NCBI GenBank assembly: GCA_027704905.1
Contig: CM051021.1
Coordinates: 1,130,490 to 1,194,489, forward strand
Source: Muraenolepis orangiensis
Lineage: Eukaryota; Chordata; Actinopteri; Gadiformes; Muraenolepididae
DNA length: 64,000 bases
Reading direction: 5' to 3'
Shown here in pieces: positions 31,106 to 42,903 of the stretch. Both the position numbers and the translations under genes were made by a program. Each line of letters starts with the position of its first letter. Position 1 is the stretch's first letter. The notes under the pieces are model-generated. The model saw nothing but the letters and a program-made list of their open reading frames with translations. It was not told where the DNA came from and did no database searches.

Positions 31106-31579
31106 AATTGAGCAGTAACCATGATGATAATATAGACTTTAACTTTGTTTACTGAGTTTGAGTCATTTGCACCACAGCAGTGGATCGATTCGAATGCATC
31201 TGAAGAAACCGTGTTCGTCGTTACCGTGGCGACGGCTTGACATGGTTTATTTTGATTTTAACTTCCGAAACGTTGACAACCCTAACTATTTAGTTCCCCC
31301 CCAGCAGCAAGATAACTGCTGAAGGCGGGAAAAACATTCGCTGCGGGAGATCCGAAGGCAATGATGGTAAACTGCTTTTTAGCTTCATTTGAAATAACAT
31401 TTTGTTATCAAAATATGATATCAAGCATTTCAAGTGGCTCTTGTCACATAATATCATTTACCTACCATGATTGGTCTCTTAAGATTGTTATAGGCACGTT
31501 CTTCTTCCTCTTAGACCGTTCGACATAAAACGTCCCGTTGACTTGAATGCCATAAGTTGTGTTCGGCATGTACCTCCGA
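31106..31579. other. no gene seen
   Basis: Mixed to AT-rich sequence. No recognised feature. Confidence 0.4.
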
Positions 31580-31990
31580 CAACCGGGCGTGGACCTGCAA
31601 CACGGAGGTCATGCTGAAGAAGACACACCAGCGCCTCTATGCCCTGCGATGCCTCAGTGAATGGTGACTAGTGAACTTCTACCGTGGCACTGCAGAGAGC
31701 GTCCTGTGAAGTGGCGTCACTGTGTGGTACGGCAACACCAATGCACAGGATAAGAAAGTCATCCAGAGGGTCGTGAGGATGGCAGAAAAGATCATCTGGT
31801 GTGCACTTCCATGCATTGAGGAGATCTGTAGGACCAGATGTCGGAAGAAGGCCATCTCCATCACAAAGGACCACAACCACCCTGGGCACCATCTCTACTC
31901 ATCTCTACAATACTTTGTACACTTTGTAGACTATTATCCACAGGCAGTGGGCCTACTAAACTGCTAGGAGTGCTGCCACTATCATAATGT
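31580..31990 (+). mobile_element. non-LTR retrotransposon C-terminal fragment
   Basis: The plus strand reads, with two in-frame stops, KKTHQRLYALRCLSEW then NFYRGTAESVL and VTVWYGNTNAQDKKVIQRVV (31640-31790), typical of the C-terminal part of Rex1/CR1-type LINE proteins. The following CTACTAAACTGCTAGGAGTG is shared with the inverted fragment at 19205-19760. Confidence 0.75.
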
Positions 31991-32727
31991 GGAGTTTGTG
32001 TGGTTGGTGGCTGGTATGGGCAGCCTCACCTGGCCACAATCAGACTGATTACTCTATGGCTGGTGAGGCTGCACACCTGTGGGTCATTGTTAATCAAGGC
32101 CCACAGGTTAAAACAGCCTCCATCACACACTCAGGAAGAGCTCTAGCATGTTCCATCTGCCCTTTTCACCATGATTCAAACTCTACAATAAACCAGATTC
32201 CTCATCACCCGGTGTCCTTGCCGACTAGCGGTGTGTATGACCAATGTCACATACATCACATCACATGCATATTATAGATAGGTATATATTGTTCTAGATA
32301 TTGTTGCATATTGTTTGCCAACTTATTGTACTTTTTCCCTTACACTTTTGCCTCAATTATTATACTTCTACCTGAGCCTTGTTAGAAATTAAATGCACTT
32401 TTGACTTCTGGTGACGAGATGTTCTCTTACATTCCTTTGTTGAAACACACACGTCTGCTAAATGACTGTAATGTAGTGTAATGTAATCTCCTTCCCACTA
32501 AATGTTTTTCTTGATTTAAACATGAACATGACTTTACCATAACTTAACACTTTTTTTATATTATTGTTTTTATTATTTTCACCTTTAACACAAGGTTAAC
32601 GTAATCTTGAGGTAGGGAGTAGCCTGTCCCAATCCCCTGAGTCAGTCAGGGAAGTATTCTGCCCTTATTCTTGAGACATGACTCACTCAACATTAATGAA
32701 CATCAAACATGGCACAAAGTCTCTTAT
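31991..32727. other. no gene; possible LTR fragment
   Basis: The string GGTGTGTATGACCAATGTCACATACATCACA at about 32230-32261 is also at the start of the gypsy C LTR (36667-36697), so a degraded LTR piece is likely. The rest is unclassified. Confidence 0.45.
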
Positions 32728-33300
32728 GCCTCGTTTCCACCAAGCTGTTTTGAGAGCTGGTTCGGAGCTTGCGCGTCATCTCGAACCAGTTCTTTGCGTT
32801 TCCACTGCGATGGAGCCACTTTCTGGCCCGGTTAAGTGGTTTGTTTGCGGCTCCACTTCGAAGCTGGGCTAGCCAGCAGGCTCCACTACGTCAGGGGCTG
32901 GGGGCGGGGCTTATCGGGGCTGGGGGCGGGGCTTATCGGACAAACTCAAAACAAACTCAAAGTTTTATTCCGCCATTTTTTAAATCACTAAAATTCGCCG
33001 TGGACGTGAAGGTGACAGTGGTCCGTGGACGAGACAAACTGCGTTTGTTTGCGTTGTTGTCCTCGGCAGAAGGTCACAATAAACTGGAGGAGCTTCTAGA
33101 ACAAACCGCTATTAGAAAAACTACAGCGCGAGATGTCTTCAGCGGGGGACAGGACCGAGGAGCTAATCAATAACAAACTGGACGATACGAGGGGCTAATC
33201 GATAACAAACTGGACGAAACGAGGAGCTTTCCCGTGTTGCCAACCAGCTTTGTATTTATAATCTGTTTAGCGAGCTGCTCATTATCACATCAATGTTATG
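32728..33300. repeat. dispersed repeat, copy 2
   Basis: Shares the ordered blocks listed for 5465-5790, beginning TGCCTCGTTTCCACCAAGCT. It contains a duplicated GGGGCTGGGGGCGGGGCTTA (32897 and 32920). The longest frame has no recognised domain. Confidence 0.65.
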
Positions 33301-33529
33301 TTCCTATCATCAGAAATGATGAGCTATGATTGCTAGGCTTCTGTTAGCCGATATTAACCTTGATAATGTCAGGATGCTACTTTCTAAAAACAGTAAAGTG
33401 TAATGGAGTCATGTTTTAATGCACTTTTCTCTTGTTTTAGTTGTTTATGGAGTCGTCTTCCCTCGACGATGCGATGCGGAGCTACGGCCCCCACTGGGCT
33501 GCAGCTCACAGGAGCCCCTCAGCCCTAAT

Positions 33530-34608
33530 TCTGCTCTGCTTTGTTCAGCGTCCTTGACGCAAAAGCTATAGGTCTCTCTTGTCCATCAAGAAGGATGTGG
33601 GATATGACGCTGCCTACGCCATAGGGTGAAGCATCACACGCCAGCCGGATGGGAAGCTGCGGGTTGTAGTGTGTCAACACACTCTGTGATAGCAGCTGTT
33701 CGTTCACCTCTTTGAATGCCCTTTCACATTCAGATGCCCATCGCCACTGTTTGCCTTTACATAGCAGTGCATTGAGCGGGCTGAGGATGGATGATAGACT
33801 CGGAATGAATCGACTGTAATAGTTAATTAGCCCTAAGAAAGAGCGAAGTTGACTTAAGTCTGTTGGTGCATGAGCGTCCACAATTGCTCGCACTTTCTCA
33901 GGTGACTTGTGAAGACCGTGGGCGTCGATGACATGGCCCAAATACTCCAGTGACTCTTTGGAAAAACTCACATTTTTGTTTTTGCACACAAAAACAGAAT
34001 TCTTACAGACGCCCAAGGACTGCATCCAAGTTGTTCAGGTGCTGGAGCCGATTTTGGCCCGTGACCAAAATGTCATCCAGGCAGCAGTGGACGTTCGGAA
34101 GGCCCTGGAGAACTTGGTCCATGGCTCGTTGAAACATCACCGGGGCTGATGTTATTCCAAAGGCAAGTCTGTTGTACCAGAGAAGTCCTTTTGATGTCGT
34201 GATGGTGAGGTATTTGTGAGTTTGTTCTTCAACAGGCATTTGCAATTAAGCGTGAGATAAGTCCTGCTAACTGAAATTTTGCCCCCCTGAGAGTAATGCA
34301 AACAAATCCTCAATCCATGGAATCAGATAACTCTCCACACACACACACACAGAGGGATAACTCTCCACACACACACACACAGAGGGATAACTCTTCACAC
34401 ACACACACACAGAGGGATAACTCTCCACACACACGCAGAGGGATAACTCTCCACACACACACACAGAGGGATAACTCTCCACACACACACACAGAGGGAT
34501 AACTCTCCACACACACACACACACACAGAGGGATAACTCTCCACACACACACAGAGAGGGATAACTCTCCACACACACACACACACACACACACAGAGGG
34601 ATAACTCT

Positions 34609-34648
<40 letters not shown>

Positions 34649-34762
34649 GGATAACTCTCCACACACACACACACACACACACAGAGGGATAACTCTCCAC
34701 ACACACACACACACACACACACAGGGATAACTCTCCACACACACACACAGAGGGATAACTCT

Positions 34763-34810
<48 letters not shown>

Positions 34811-35600
34811 GGATAACTCTCCACACACACACACAGAGGGATAACTCTCCACACACACACACAGAGGGATAACTCTCCACACACACACACACAGAGGGAT
34901 AACTCTCCACACACACACACACACACACAGAGGGATAACTCTCCACACACACACACAGAGGGATAACTCTCCACACACACACACAGAGGGATAACTCTCC
35001 ACACACACACACACAGAGGGATAACTCTCCACACACACACACACACAGAGGGATAACTCTCCACACACACACACAGAGGGATAACTCTCCACACACACAC
35101 ACACACACACACACAGGGATAACTCTCCACACACACACACAGAGGGATAACTCTCCACACAGAGCAGGGTTGATTGTCATCTTAAAATCACCACATATTC
35201 TGACCTTTCCATTCTTTTGAACAACTGGCACTTTGGGCGTAGCCCTGTCACTAAACATGACAGGGGAGATGATTCCCTCTTCACTCAGTCGGTCAATCTC
35301 CGCTTCCACCTTTGTAGCACCCCCTCACTTGTCTCTTTCCCTTAGCCATTCTCTACCAAAAAGTGGTGGTGAAGACCCTTTTATGACATACAGTGGTAGC
35401 TTAGCCCTCTGCTTGTTCATCTTCACTGAGACTATGACGACTCCTTCTGGTGCAATCACCTCGCCTGTGTACGTTTTCAGTATGATCTTGGTCTGGCGCA
35501 ACGGCAAGTGTGAAAATGGCATGTCATACAATTCTTTGGAATTTAGAGAATTCGCAGTGCCTGTGTTCAATTCCATTCGTCTTCCCTAAAATTGTTGGCT
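33530..35600 (-). pseudogene. gypsy C protease/reverse transcriptase/RNase H remnant
   Basis: Protease tail: LPLYVIKGSSPPLFGREWL near 35345-35400. RT start: EAEIDRLSEEGIISP then VPVVQKNGKVRICGDFKMTI near 35180-35309. The minisatellite follows. RT resumes at FALLSGGQNFS near 34270, but a stop lies between there and LQMPVEEQTHKYLTITTSKG. The catalytic box is CLDDILVTG (34070-34095), with Cys where Tyr or Phe is usual. Thumb and connection: LEYLGHVIDAHGLHKSPEKV and LRSFLGLINYYSRFIPSLSS. RNase H: LACDASPYGVGSVISH and FASRTLNKAEQN, then the element ends. Confidence 0.85.
34327..35163 (-). repeat. minisatellite derived from gypsy reverse-transcriptase sequence
   Basis: About 26 units of GGATAACTCTCC followed by ACACAC of variable length and AGAG, 24 to 58 bp each. 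On the element's coding strand the core reads GGAGAGTTATCCCTC. This equals the unrepeated coding sequence at the array's downstream edge (GTGGAGAGTTATCTGATTCC, 34312-34331; residues VESYLIP), so the array appears to have grown from the RT segment that normally reads Y-P-x-P-R-x-x-D. One reading frame stays open through most of the array. Confidence 0.93.
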
Positions 35601-36420
35601 TAACACACATGTGTGACATAGTTCCCTTTTTAGCCAACATATTTAGTGTTAGCTCTGCATCTGTTGAACTACCGTCACTACAGGGACGTTTAATTTTCAT
35701 CCACGTGATGCACTCTTTTAGTTTCACTGCCTTTTTGTTACTTACAGTTGCTCTGCTTCTGCACACTCTTGCTATACGGCCTTTCCTACTACAGTTGTTG
35801 CACCCTTTCTCCCTGTAACAGCGTTGATCCTCGTTATAATTTGTTTTCCCACAGCGCACGCACTTGTTTCATCACTGACTTTTCGTTGACAGTACATTTA
35901 CTTTTAGGGCATGACTCAGCTGGTGCGTTTCTCTTGCTACAGTCTCCATTGACACAGCTATTTCAAAAGCCTTCTTGAACATTAGCCTCGGTCAGCAACC
36001 TTTTCTGTATTGCCTCCGTATTCAGTCCGCATACCAGCCTGTCTCTCAATGCGTCCTGCGCGCCAAACTCGCAGAACTCCGACAGTCTTTTAATGACGGC
36101 TATGTATTGCATCACAGACTCTTCCTCAAGTTGGTTTCGCACATGAAAACAACATCTTTCTGTCATCCACAATGTCTTTGTACGTGTTCTCTCCTGGCTT
36201 ATCAGGAGCGATAAGGCTGCATAAGAGCCCATAAGTAGCAGCACCCGTTACACTAAGTAACACGACAACCTTCTTCTCTGCCCCAATGTCATTTGCATTA
36301 TGCTCAAACCTTTCCACGTACGTGGTCCGTTGCTCCGCCGACTCATCAAATCCCTCAATGTGTCAGATGAAACCTCATTCAGCCATTGTTGCGGTTGTTA
36401 GCCATTAGCCTTCTTTGCTA
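35601..36420 (-). pseudogene. gypsy C gag remnant
   Basis: Capsid-like text: MERFEHNANDIGAEKKVVVL at 36260-36317, then in another frame RNQLEEESVMQYIAVIKRLS and DALRDRLVCGLNTEAIQKRL near 35990-36140. A CCHC-type knuckle in degraded form (CYREKGCNNCSRKGRIARVC) lies near 35765-35825. Stops and frame changes separate the parts. Confidence 0.8.
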
Positions 36421-36535
36421 AGCTACAAAACTGCGCCGAAACTTGTTCGGTTTTTAAACTTTCTTCCTCCACTCACAGTCAGTACCGTGGCAGAAGCATC
36501 GCAGGTTATCCCAAAATAATCCTCATCGCCAACTT

Positions 36536-36697
36536 GTTATGTCGTGGGTTGCCTTTAAGATAACCTTAATAGAACCGACGGACACATCTTATTCTGGTAT
36601 AGAGCACTTGTTTACTGAAGGATGTACACAGATATAGAGCAACAATGGTGGCACAGCGCCAACTAGTGGTGTGTATGACCAATGTCACATACATCAC
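36536..36697 (-). repeat. probable gypsy C 5' LTR
   Basis: On the minus strand it starts TGTGATGTATGTGACATTGG and ends near AACCCACGACATAACA. It is followed by TTGGCGATGAGG, which resembles the primer-binding region of fish gypsy elements. No intact partner LTR exists; a fragment may be at 32230-32261. Confidence 0.55.
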
Positions 36698-37072
36698 AGT
36701 ATCTTTCAGTATCCAATATGTATATTACAGTATTATAATCGGTATAGTAGCTACACATGTATATTAAAGTATTCTAATTACATAAGTACATAAATCCATT
36801 GACGCAACTTATTGACACAGATCAACATATACAACCACAAGTATGACCCATATATATTCTGATAATATCCTTGGCTGATATGAATGATTTTACAAGTATG
36901 ACTGGCGATGATTATGTACAGTTAGTACTATGAGGGGCAGGAGAGAGGGTCTAGAGATAGTCTACATCGCATCCAACAGAAACCACACGACCGCAGACCA
37001 GACAAGGTGAAGGAAAAACAGTCCTGTTTCAGTACACAGCAGAGAACAACGCCACAGCAAACACAACACCTG

Positions 37073-37074
<2 letters not shown>
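36698..37074. other. no gene seen
   Basis: AT-rich then mixed sequence. No recognised feature. Confidence 0.4.

Positions 37075-37163
<89 letters not shown>
37075..37163. repeat. (GT)n microsatellite, about 44 units
   Basis: Uninterrupted GT, then GT-rich CCTGTGTGTG variants to about 37223. Confidence 0.97.
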
Positions 37164-37165
<2 letters not shown>

Positions 37166-37223
37166 TCCCGTGTGTGTGCCTGAGTGCGTGTGTGCCTGTG
37201 TGTGTGCCTGTGTGTGTGTGTGT

Positions 37224-37598
37224 CTGCTTGCTTTGTTTGTCAAAACGGGTGAACAAACACGTGTTCACAGCTTGCCACCAAACTGTTAGCCTCATGACCT
37301 CAAAACCTCTCAACCTCACACTCTCAGGAAGCATTTCATGGTGTTTCCTGTGGTGAATGTGTTTGAGGATTCCTTCCTTCCAGGCTTCAGGACCCCAAGA
37401 GACAGACATCTTAGGTTACCAACAAACAAACATAGCCGAATCACAGCTGATTCCAATTATCCTGCTAACGACACAAGTCCTCTGATTGGCTGATTGGCTG
37501 AGTCAGCTAAATGGCACAGGTTCTGGGTTGGAAGGAAGACCCCCAGGAGGACCTCAGAGGAACGGATTCAAACAGTAGACTGGAGCTAGTGTTGGTCC

Positions 37599-37600
<2 letters not shown>
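37224..37600. other. no gene seen
   Basis: Mixed sequence between two microsatellites; no exon recognised. Confidence 0.4.

Positions 37601-37683
<83 letters not shown>
37601..37683. repeat. (CA)n microsatellite
   Basis: CA for about 80 bp with one CATACA interruption. Confidence 0.97.
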
Positions 37684-37687
<4 letters not shown>

Positions 37688-37825
37688 TGTCCTCCTCCAC
37701 TTTGTCTTCATCATAGCGTTTAGAAGGTCACACTTTAGACAGATGGACCTGGGGGGCCTTTAGAGACATGGAGACATGGTTAAAAGAAAATCATGACGGT
37801 GCTTAGCTCAGGTGTGTGTGTGTCA

Positions 37826-38890
37826 AGTCAAGTCAAGTCAAGTTTATTGTCACTTCACAGTTTACACAAGTATAAAGCAGTGGGTGAAAATCTTATGTGC
37901 AATACCCAACGACAGACAGTAGTTATAAGAATAAGATAAAAATAGATAAAAATAGAATAAAAATAGAATAATACTGAATAGAATAAAAGTAAAAAAATTA
38001 AAACGGAATTTATAAAATGCAATATATCGGCACAGAAAAAGAGCAATATGTATATATAAATCAATCAATGTAATAAAATATACATTGTTATATGTATATA
38101 TGTATATATGTATATGTAAATGTAAATGTAAATATGCTATACGCCCTTGTTCAGCAGCCTGATGGCCTGACTGTGGAAGCTGTCTCTAAGTCTATTTGAT
38201 ACCACTTGATACTGCGGTATCGCCTGCCTGACGGTAACAGTGAGTACAGTTCGTGGCTGGGGTGGGCAATGTCTTTTATGATGCGTTTGGCCTTAACCAC
38301 GCACCGCTGGTTGTATATATCCAGGAGGGAGGGGAGCTCACCTCCAACGATATACTGGGCCGTCCGCACCACCCTTTGAAGCGCTCTGCGCTCGAGTGCG
38401 GTGCAGTTCCCGTACCAGGCGGTGATCCACCCTGAGAGAACACTCGATGGTGCCGTTATAGAATGTTCTCAGGATGCGGGGGCCCATGCTGAATTTCCTC
38501 AGACTCCAGGCGTTGTTGGGCCCTTTTCACCACGTGTGTGGTGTGCGTGGACCATGTGAGGTCCTCGGAGATGTGCACGCCGAGGAACTTGAAGCTGCTG
38601 ACCCTCTCTACTACAAAACCGTCGCTGGAGATAGGGCCGTGCTCTCCTCTCTGCTTCCTGAAGTCCATGATCAGCTCCTTGGTCTTCTTGACGTTGAGGG
38701 CGAGGCTGTTCTCCTGGCACCACTGCTCCAGCGATCCGACCTCCTCCCTGTAGGCTGTAGTCGTCGCCGGCGATCAGGCCCATCACTGTCGTGTCGTCAG
38801 CAAACTTGATGATGACGTTGGAGCTGTGCATAGCCATGCAGTCGTGGGTGTAGAGGGAGTAGAGGAGAGGGCTCAAGTCAAGAGCCCTGT
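37826..38890 (-). mobile_element. Rex1/CR1-like LINE, 5'-truncated
   Basis: The minus strand encodes MSPLLYSLYTHDCMAMHSSN then VIIKFADDTTVMGLIAGDDY (catalytic FADD, about 38750-38876). A frame change leads to DFRKQRGEHGPISSDGFVVE and FKFLGVHISEDLTWSTHTTH (38500-38668). The C-terminus LPSLLDIYNQRCVVKAKRII ... LLPSGRRYRSIKWYQ lies at 38190-38340. The 3' end is AT-rich and ends in CTTGA repeats (CAAGT on the plus strand, 37825-37845). It is a different family from the copies at 50846 and 55302. Confidence 0.82.
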
Positions 38891-39274
38891 GTGTGTTGCA
38901 TCATGGTATGCAGCGGATGGTATGGGAGCGGGAAGATGGAGAGAGGTTTGTTTGGTAAAATGCTAAATGCTAAAATGACCTACTAATACACTGTCAAAAT
39001 GATAGTATGGCACCTTCCTTCCTCCCCTACTTTTACAACCACCAGCCGCCACTGGTATATACTGTATATTTATATTTTTGTGTCTGTAATCTGGGCTCTC
39101 ATTAGGAGTGTGTTTAGACAGTGGTTCTCAGGGCAGATGAAAGCTTTCCCTGAGTGTTAATTCAGTGTGTTTCTCTCTCACCTCATCAAACACTTAATCA
39201 TCACACAGCCTCAACTCCTGATCTCACAATGCGGATGTACAGCCTCCATCCCTCGGCCTCGTATACCCCCGTAC
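38891..39274. other. no gene seen
   Basis: Mixed sequence. No recognised feature. Confidence 0.4.
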
Positions 39275-39555
39275 ACTGGCCTCCGAGGTTGATATGGTAA
39301 TGTAATGGTAATGGATGCTTTTATATAGCGCTTTTATCCAAAGCGCTTTACAAGTCATGCCTCACATACACCCATTCATACACACATTCAACCACCGACG
39401 GCGGAGTCAGCCATGCAAGGAGACAGCCAGCACGTCAGGAGCAGTTAGGGTTAGGGGGTCTTGCTCAAGGACACCCCGACAGTTTTTGCTAGGAGGAGCC
39501 GCAACCTTACGGTTGTGAGGCGACCGCTCTACCTCCTGAGCTATACTGCCGCGAT
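39275..39555 (-). mobile_element. second tRNA-derived SINE family, with L2-like tail
   Basis: Minus-strand head CGGCAGTATAGCTCAGGAGG then TAGAGCGGTCGCCTCACAAC resembles a tRNA (box A and D/anticodon-arm features). The body GTGTCCTTGAGCAAGACCCC and the tail TTGTAAAGCGCTTTGGATAA are typical of fish SINEs that share an L2 LINE 3' end. It differs in head and tail from the eight-copy family. Confidence 0.75.
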
Positions 39556-39777
39556 ATCCGAACTTAGTGGATGAAAGGTACCGGTTTAATCCCCAGGTGT
39601 CACCAGCCTACCTGTAGGATATGGACAAGTCAGATGTCCTGATCCCTCATCCCTGATTCAAGTCAAGTCAAGTAAATGTGTATAGCCCTTAATCACAGTT
39701 ACAGTCTCAAAGGGCTTCACAAGCCACATGTTTACAATTCACAGTCGCTTTATGTAAAAAGCTAAAACTAGAGTGTA

Positions 39778-39816
<39 letters not shown>

Positions 39817-40397
39817 CATTCCTTCTTATAAAGCCTCATTAAGATAAAAACATAATCAACCATTCCTGCACATTTTGCATTTCTCAGTACAAACTTCACC
39901 AGCCACAAAAGATATATAGAACATATTTTTTTAGAGGCCAATTAAAGCAGCACTGACTGACTGACTGACTGTCTGACTAAATGACTGACTGACTGACTAA
40001 CTGTCTGTGTGCCGTCTAGAAGCCACACAAGGCTGGTTCACGTCAAGGCCAGACGGCTCCTTTACCGCCGCTCTGAAGCCAGACGACAACAAACCAAGCA
40101 GCAGACCCCAAAGTCTGACTGGTTTTGAGGTCCCTGTGTTTTAACTGCATGAGGAGGGGGACATTTACAAAGCCTTGCATCAGCTGGCATTCCTGCTGAG
40201 ACCCACCTACCCACCCCCTCCACCACCTCTACACCATCACCACCTACACACCACCACCCCCATCACCCACCGGCACAAGCACCAGCACCCCAGCCACTAC
40301 TACCACCGCCTCCTCCACAACCACTTCCACCACCACCACCATCACCATCACCTCCATAACCTCCACTCGGTTTCTAGCTCCCTCTTGCCATGCCGCT
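39556..40397. other. no gene; short repeats
   Basis: Contains a CAAGTCAAGTAAATGTGTATAGCCC LINE/SINE tail-like fragment (about 39660-39735), a CA run (39781-39813), GACT repeats (about 39953-40000) and a CAC-rich tract (about 40195-40360). No exon recognised. Confidence 0.5.
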
Positions 40398-41096
<699 letters not shown>

Positions 41097-41173
41097 CGAC
41101 TCCATTCCACTCTGAGCACCAAGCGCAGGTCACCTGAGGACAGCAGGATGTCCCCCTGGTCCGGGTAGCGGCC
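41097..41173 (-). CDS. adam33: ADAM33-like prodomain N-terminal exon
   Basis: A 77-bp exon with acceptor CTTCCTCACCAG and donor CG|GTAAGT. It encodes GRYPDQGDILLSSGDLRLVL then RVEWSR. ADAM12/19/33 prodomains have at this point a P-x-x-x-x-x-x-x-x-x-G-x-x-L-x-L-x-L-x-x-N-x-x segment, with the same exon size and phase as the CFYHG exon. The match is by pattern and splice context rather than long identity. The family's usual Asn near the end is Ser or Trp here. One prodomain exon should lie between this and 26061 and was not found. Confidence 0.6.
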
Positions 41174-41234
41174 CTGGTGAGGAAGAACAAGGAGCTGGTT
41201 AGACCGGGTCGCTACAGGACACACAAAAGAGAGG

Positions 41235-41312
41235 ACGGCAGTAGCTCCGTCTGTTGGGACTTGGCTTGGGAACCAAGGAGGGTCGCCGGGTTAAGTCCCC
41301 GAAGCGGACCAA
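41235..41312 (+). mobile_element. tRNA-derived SINE head fragment, copy 5
   Basis: GGCAGTAGCTCCGTCTGTTG, GGACTTGGCTTGGGAACC and GTCGCCGGGTTAAGTCCCCG; truncated after box B. Confidence 0.75.
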
Positions 41313-41765
41313 GTACGGAGTGAGAACAGGTACACTGAAAAAAGGTTCTCTATCCAATTTATAATTGTCCTTCCATTCAATTTAACATTATTTGTTTTAT
41401 TTTTTTCTTTCAATATATTTATTTAATATAAATTATATTTATTAATATTTTACATTAAGAGCTCAACTAAGAAATATCCGTTTTGACGAATATACGATTT
41501 TAAGGTTACGCATAGGCCCATGCGCATTAAACAGAAAGCTCGACAAAACAAGAAGGACCCTCTTCAAGCGTGTTCACCACAGGTCGCCCAGGAAGATCGC
41601 CATTCTTCAACACGACAGTTATCTAGAAAGAAAGCAACCAGTTGCATCACTTGTTAAATTCTGGTAAGTGAAAACAACAATTTAATTATGCTGCTGTATT
41701 TATTAGCATACAGTTATTTCCATGCCAGATATTGTGTAGCCTTACTAGCTATTTCTCTGCAAAAG
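41313..41765. other. no gene recognised
   Basis: AT-rich, then a segment at about 41500-41680 ending TTCTGGTAAGTG that could be a 5' exon of the SAMD3-like gene; no protein match is visible to me. Confidence 0.35.
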
Positions 41766-41940
41766 TACTTTGGAACATTAGGTGATGTCGACTTTTGTAA
41801 GTGTTCAACTTAGTTTAACCTTTCACTTTGTAACATTACGTGATGTCGACGTTGTTAAGTGTTCAATTTAGTTTAACCTTTCACTTAGTAACATTACGTT
41901 ATGTCGACGTTGTTACGTGTTAAACTTAGTTTAGTTTAAA
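41766..41940. repeat. 58-59-bp minisatellite, three copies
   Basis: Units contain AACATTACGTGATGTCGACG, followed by GTTGTTAAGTGTTCAACTTA and GTTTAACCTTTCACTTAG. A diverged fourth copy lies at about 42310-42370 (ACATGAGGTCGACGTTGGTA). Confidence 0.85.
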
Positions 41941-42903
41941 GGTATGGTTGGCGATTTTGGAGAAACCAGCAAAACAAAAGTAAACAACCGAAAAAGTATC
42001 AGCCCCGTCCTTCAGACTTCCTTACAAAGACCCTCCTCCAATACACATGAACGCGCCCTGCCAGACGCAAGACTTGAGGAGAGGACCAATCACGGCATAT
42101 CAAGGTTGACAAGCAGGTAGACCAACGGCTTATTCAATGCGGTCTGAGTTGAATTAGTGGAGTTGCTTTTTATGGCGCCGTGTCTTCCACAGATTACATT
42201 AGGGTTTATATTTGTTGTCAAAGCATTTCATTTATTCATTGCTATCGGGATGTTAAGAGCATTTCATGGAATATGATAAAAAGTGTTTCAAAAGACCATC
42301 ACCTCCCCTACCTTTAACGTTACACTTGGTGATATTACATGAGGTCGACGTTGGTAAATGTTACACAAGTTAACTCATTTTATCCGTGACTTATTTTACA
42401 GCGGTAACGTTAATTTGCTAGTTATTAGCTAGCTAACGTTAATGGTTAAGCGTCGAACATATCTCGAGTCAGCGTCCTAAGACAAAGACCATAGAGGTTA
42501 ACTTATGCTAGTAATATTAACAACTAAGTGAACTAGCTAGCTTCATGTAAAGGGGCTGGCTGTTGTGTATGGCTAATGTTAATGTTTGCTAACACAGTTG
42601 TAACTTGTGTAGTAGCTAGCTACTTTAGTTTTTTTCATTGTTACACGAGGCAAATTATATCTGCTGTGATTGTCCAGTCACTCATTCGTAGATTAAAAAG
42701 ATAGCTAGATGACTTCATCCTAAACTAAGCCTGAACTCACACAAAGGTCTTCAACAACTATATTGATTGCATTAAAATTAAATCATATTCTGCCATTGAC
42801 TTGAGCATTTCTATTGGTGATGTTTATAAAGATTAGGAGATAATCTCTTTTTTTCCGTCTTTCACACTCCTCTCACTCTTATCCATGCTATTGGATTCCT
42901 CAG
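41941..42903. other. intron-like, no gene seen
   Basis: AT-rich with TTAGCTAGCTAACGTTAA-type sequence. Ends in a pyrimidine-rich acceptor at 42903. Confidence 0.4.

Larger units (their letters stand above)
33530..36697 (-). mobile_element. Ty3/gypsy element, 3'-truncated, minus strand (gypsy C)
   Basis: Reading right to left: a probable 5' LTR (about 36536-36697), gag, zinc knuckle, protease, reverse transcriptase and the start of RNase H, ending abruptly at about 33530. The rest of RNase H, integrase and the 3' LTR are absent. An 830-bp minisatellite (34327-35163) lies inside the reverse-transcriptase coding region. Stops and frameshifts are present elsewhere, so it is inactive. Confidence 0.85.

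Noticed and set aside
34267..35309. Open frames of about 280-300 residues rich in Cys-Val-Cys and Gly-Glu-Leu-Ser repeats
   Set aside because: They are translations of the minisatellite inside gypsy C, not a repeat protein; only the short ends carry reverse-transcriptase sequence.
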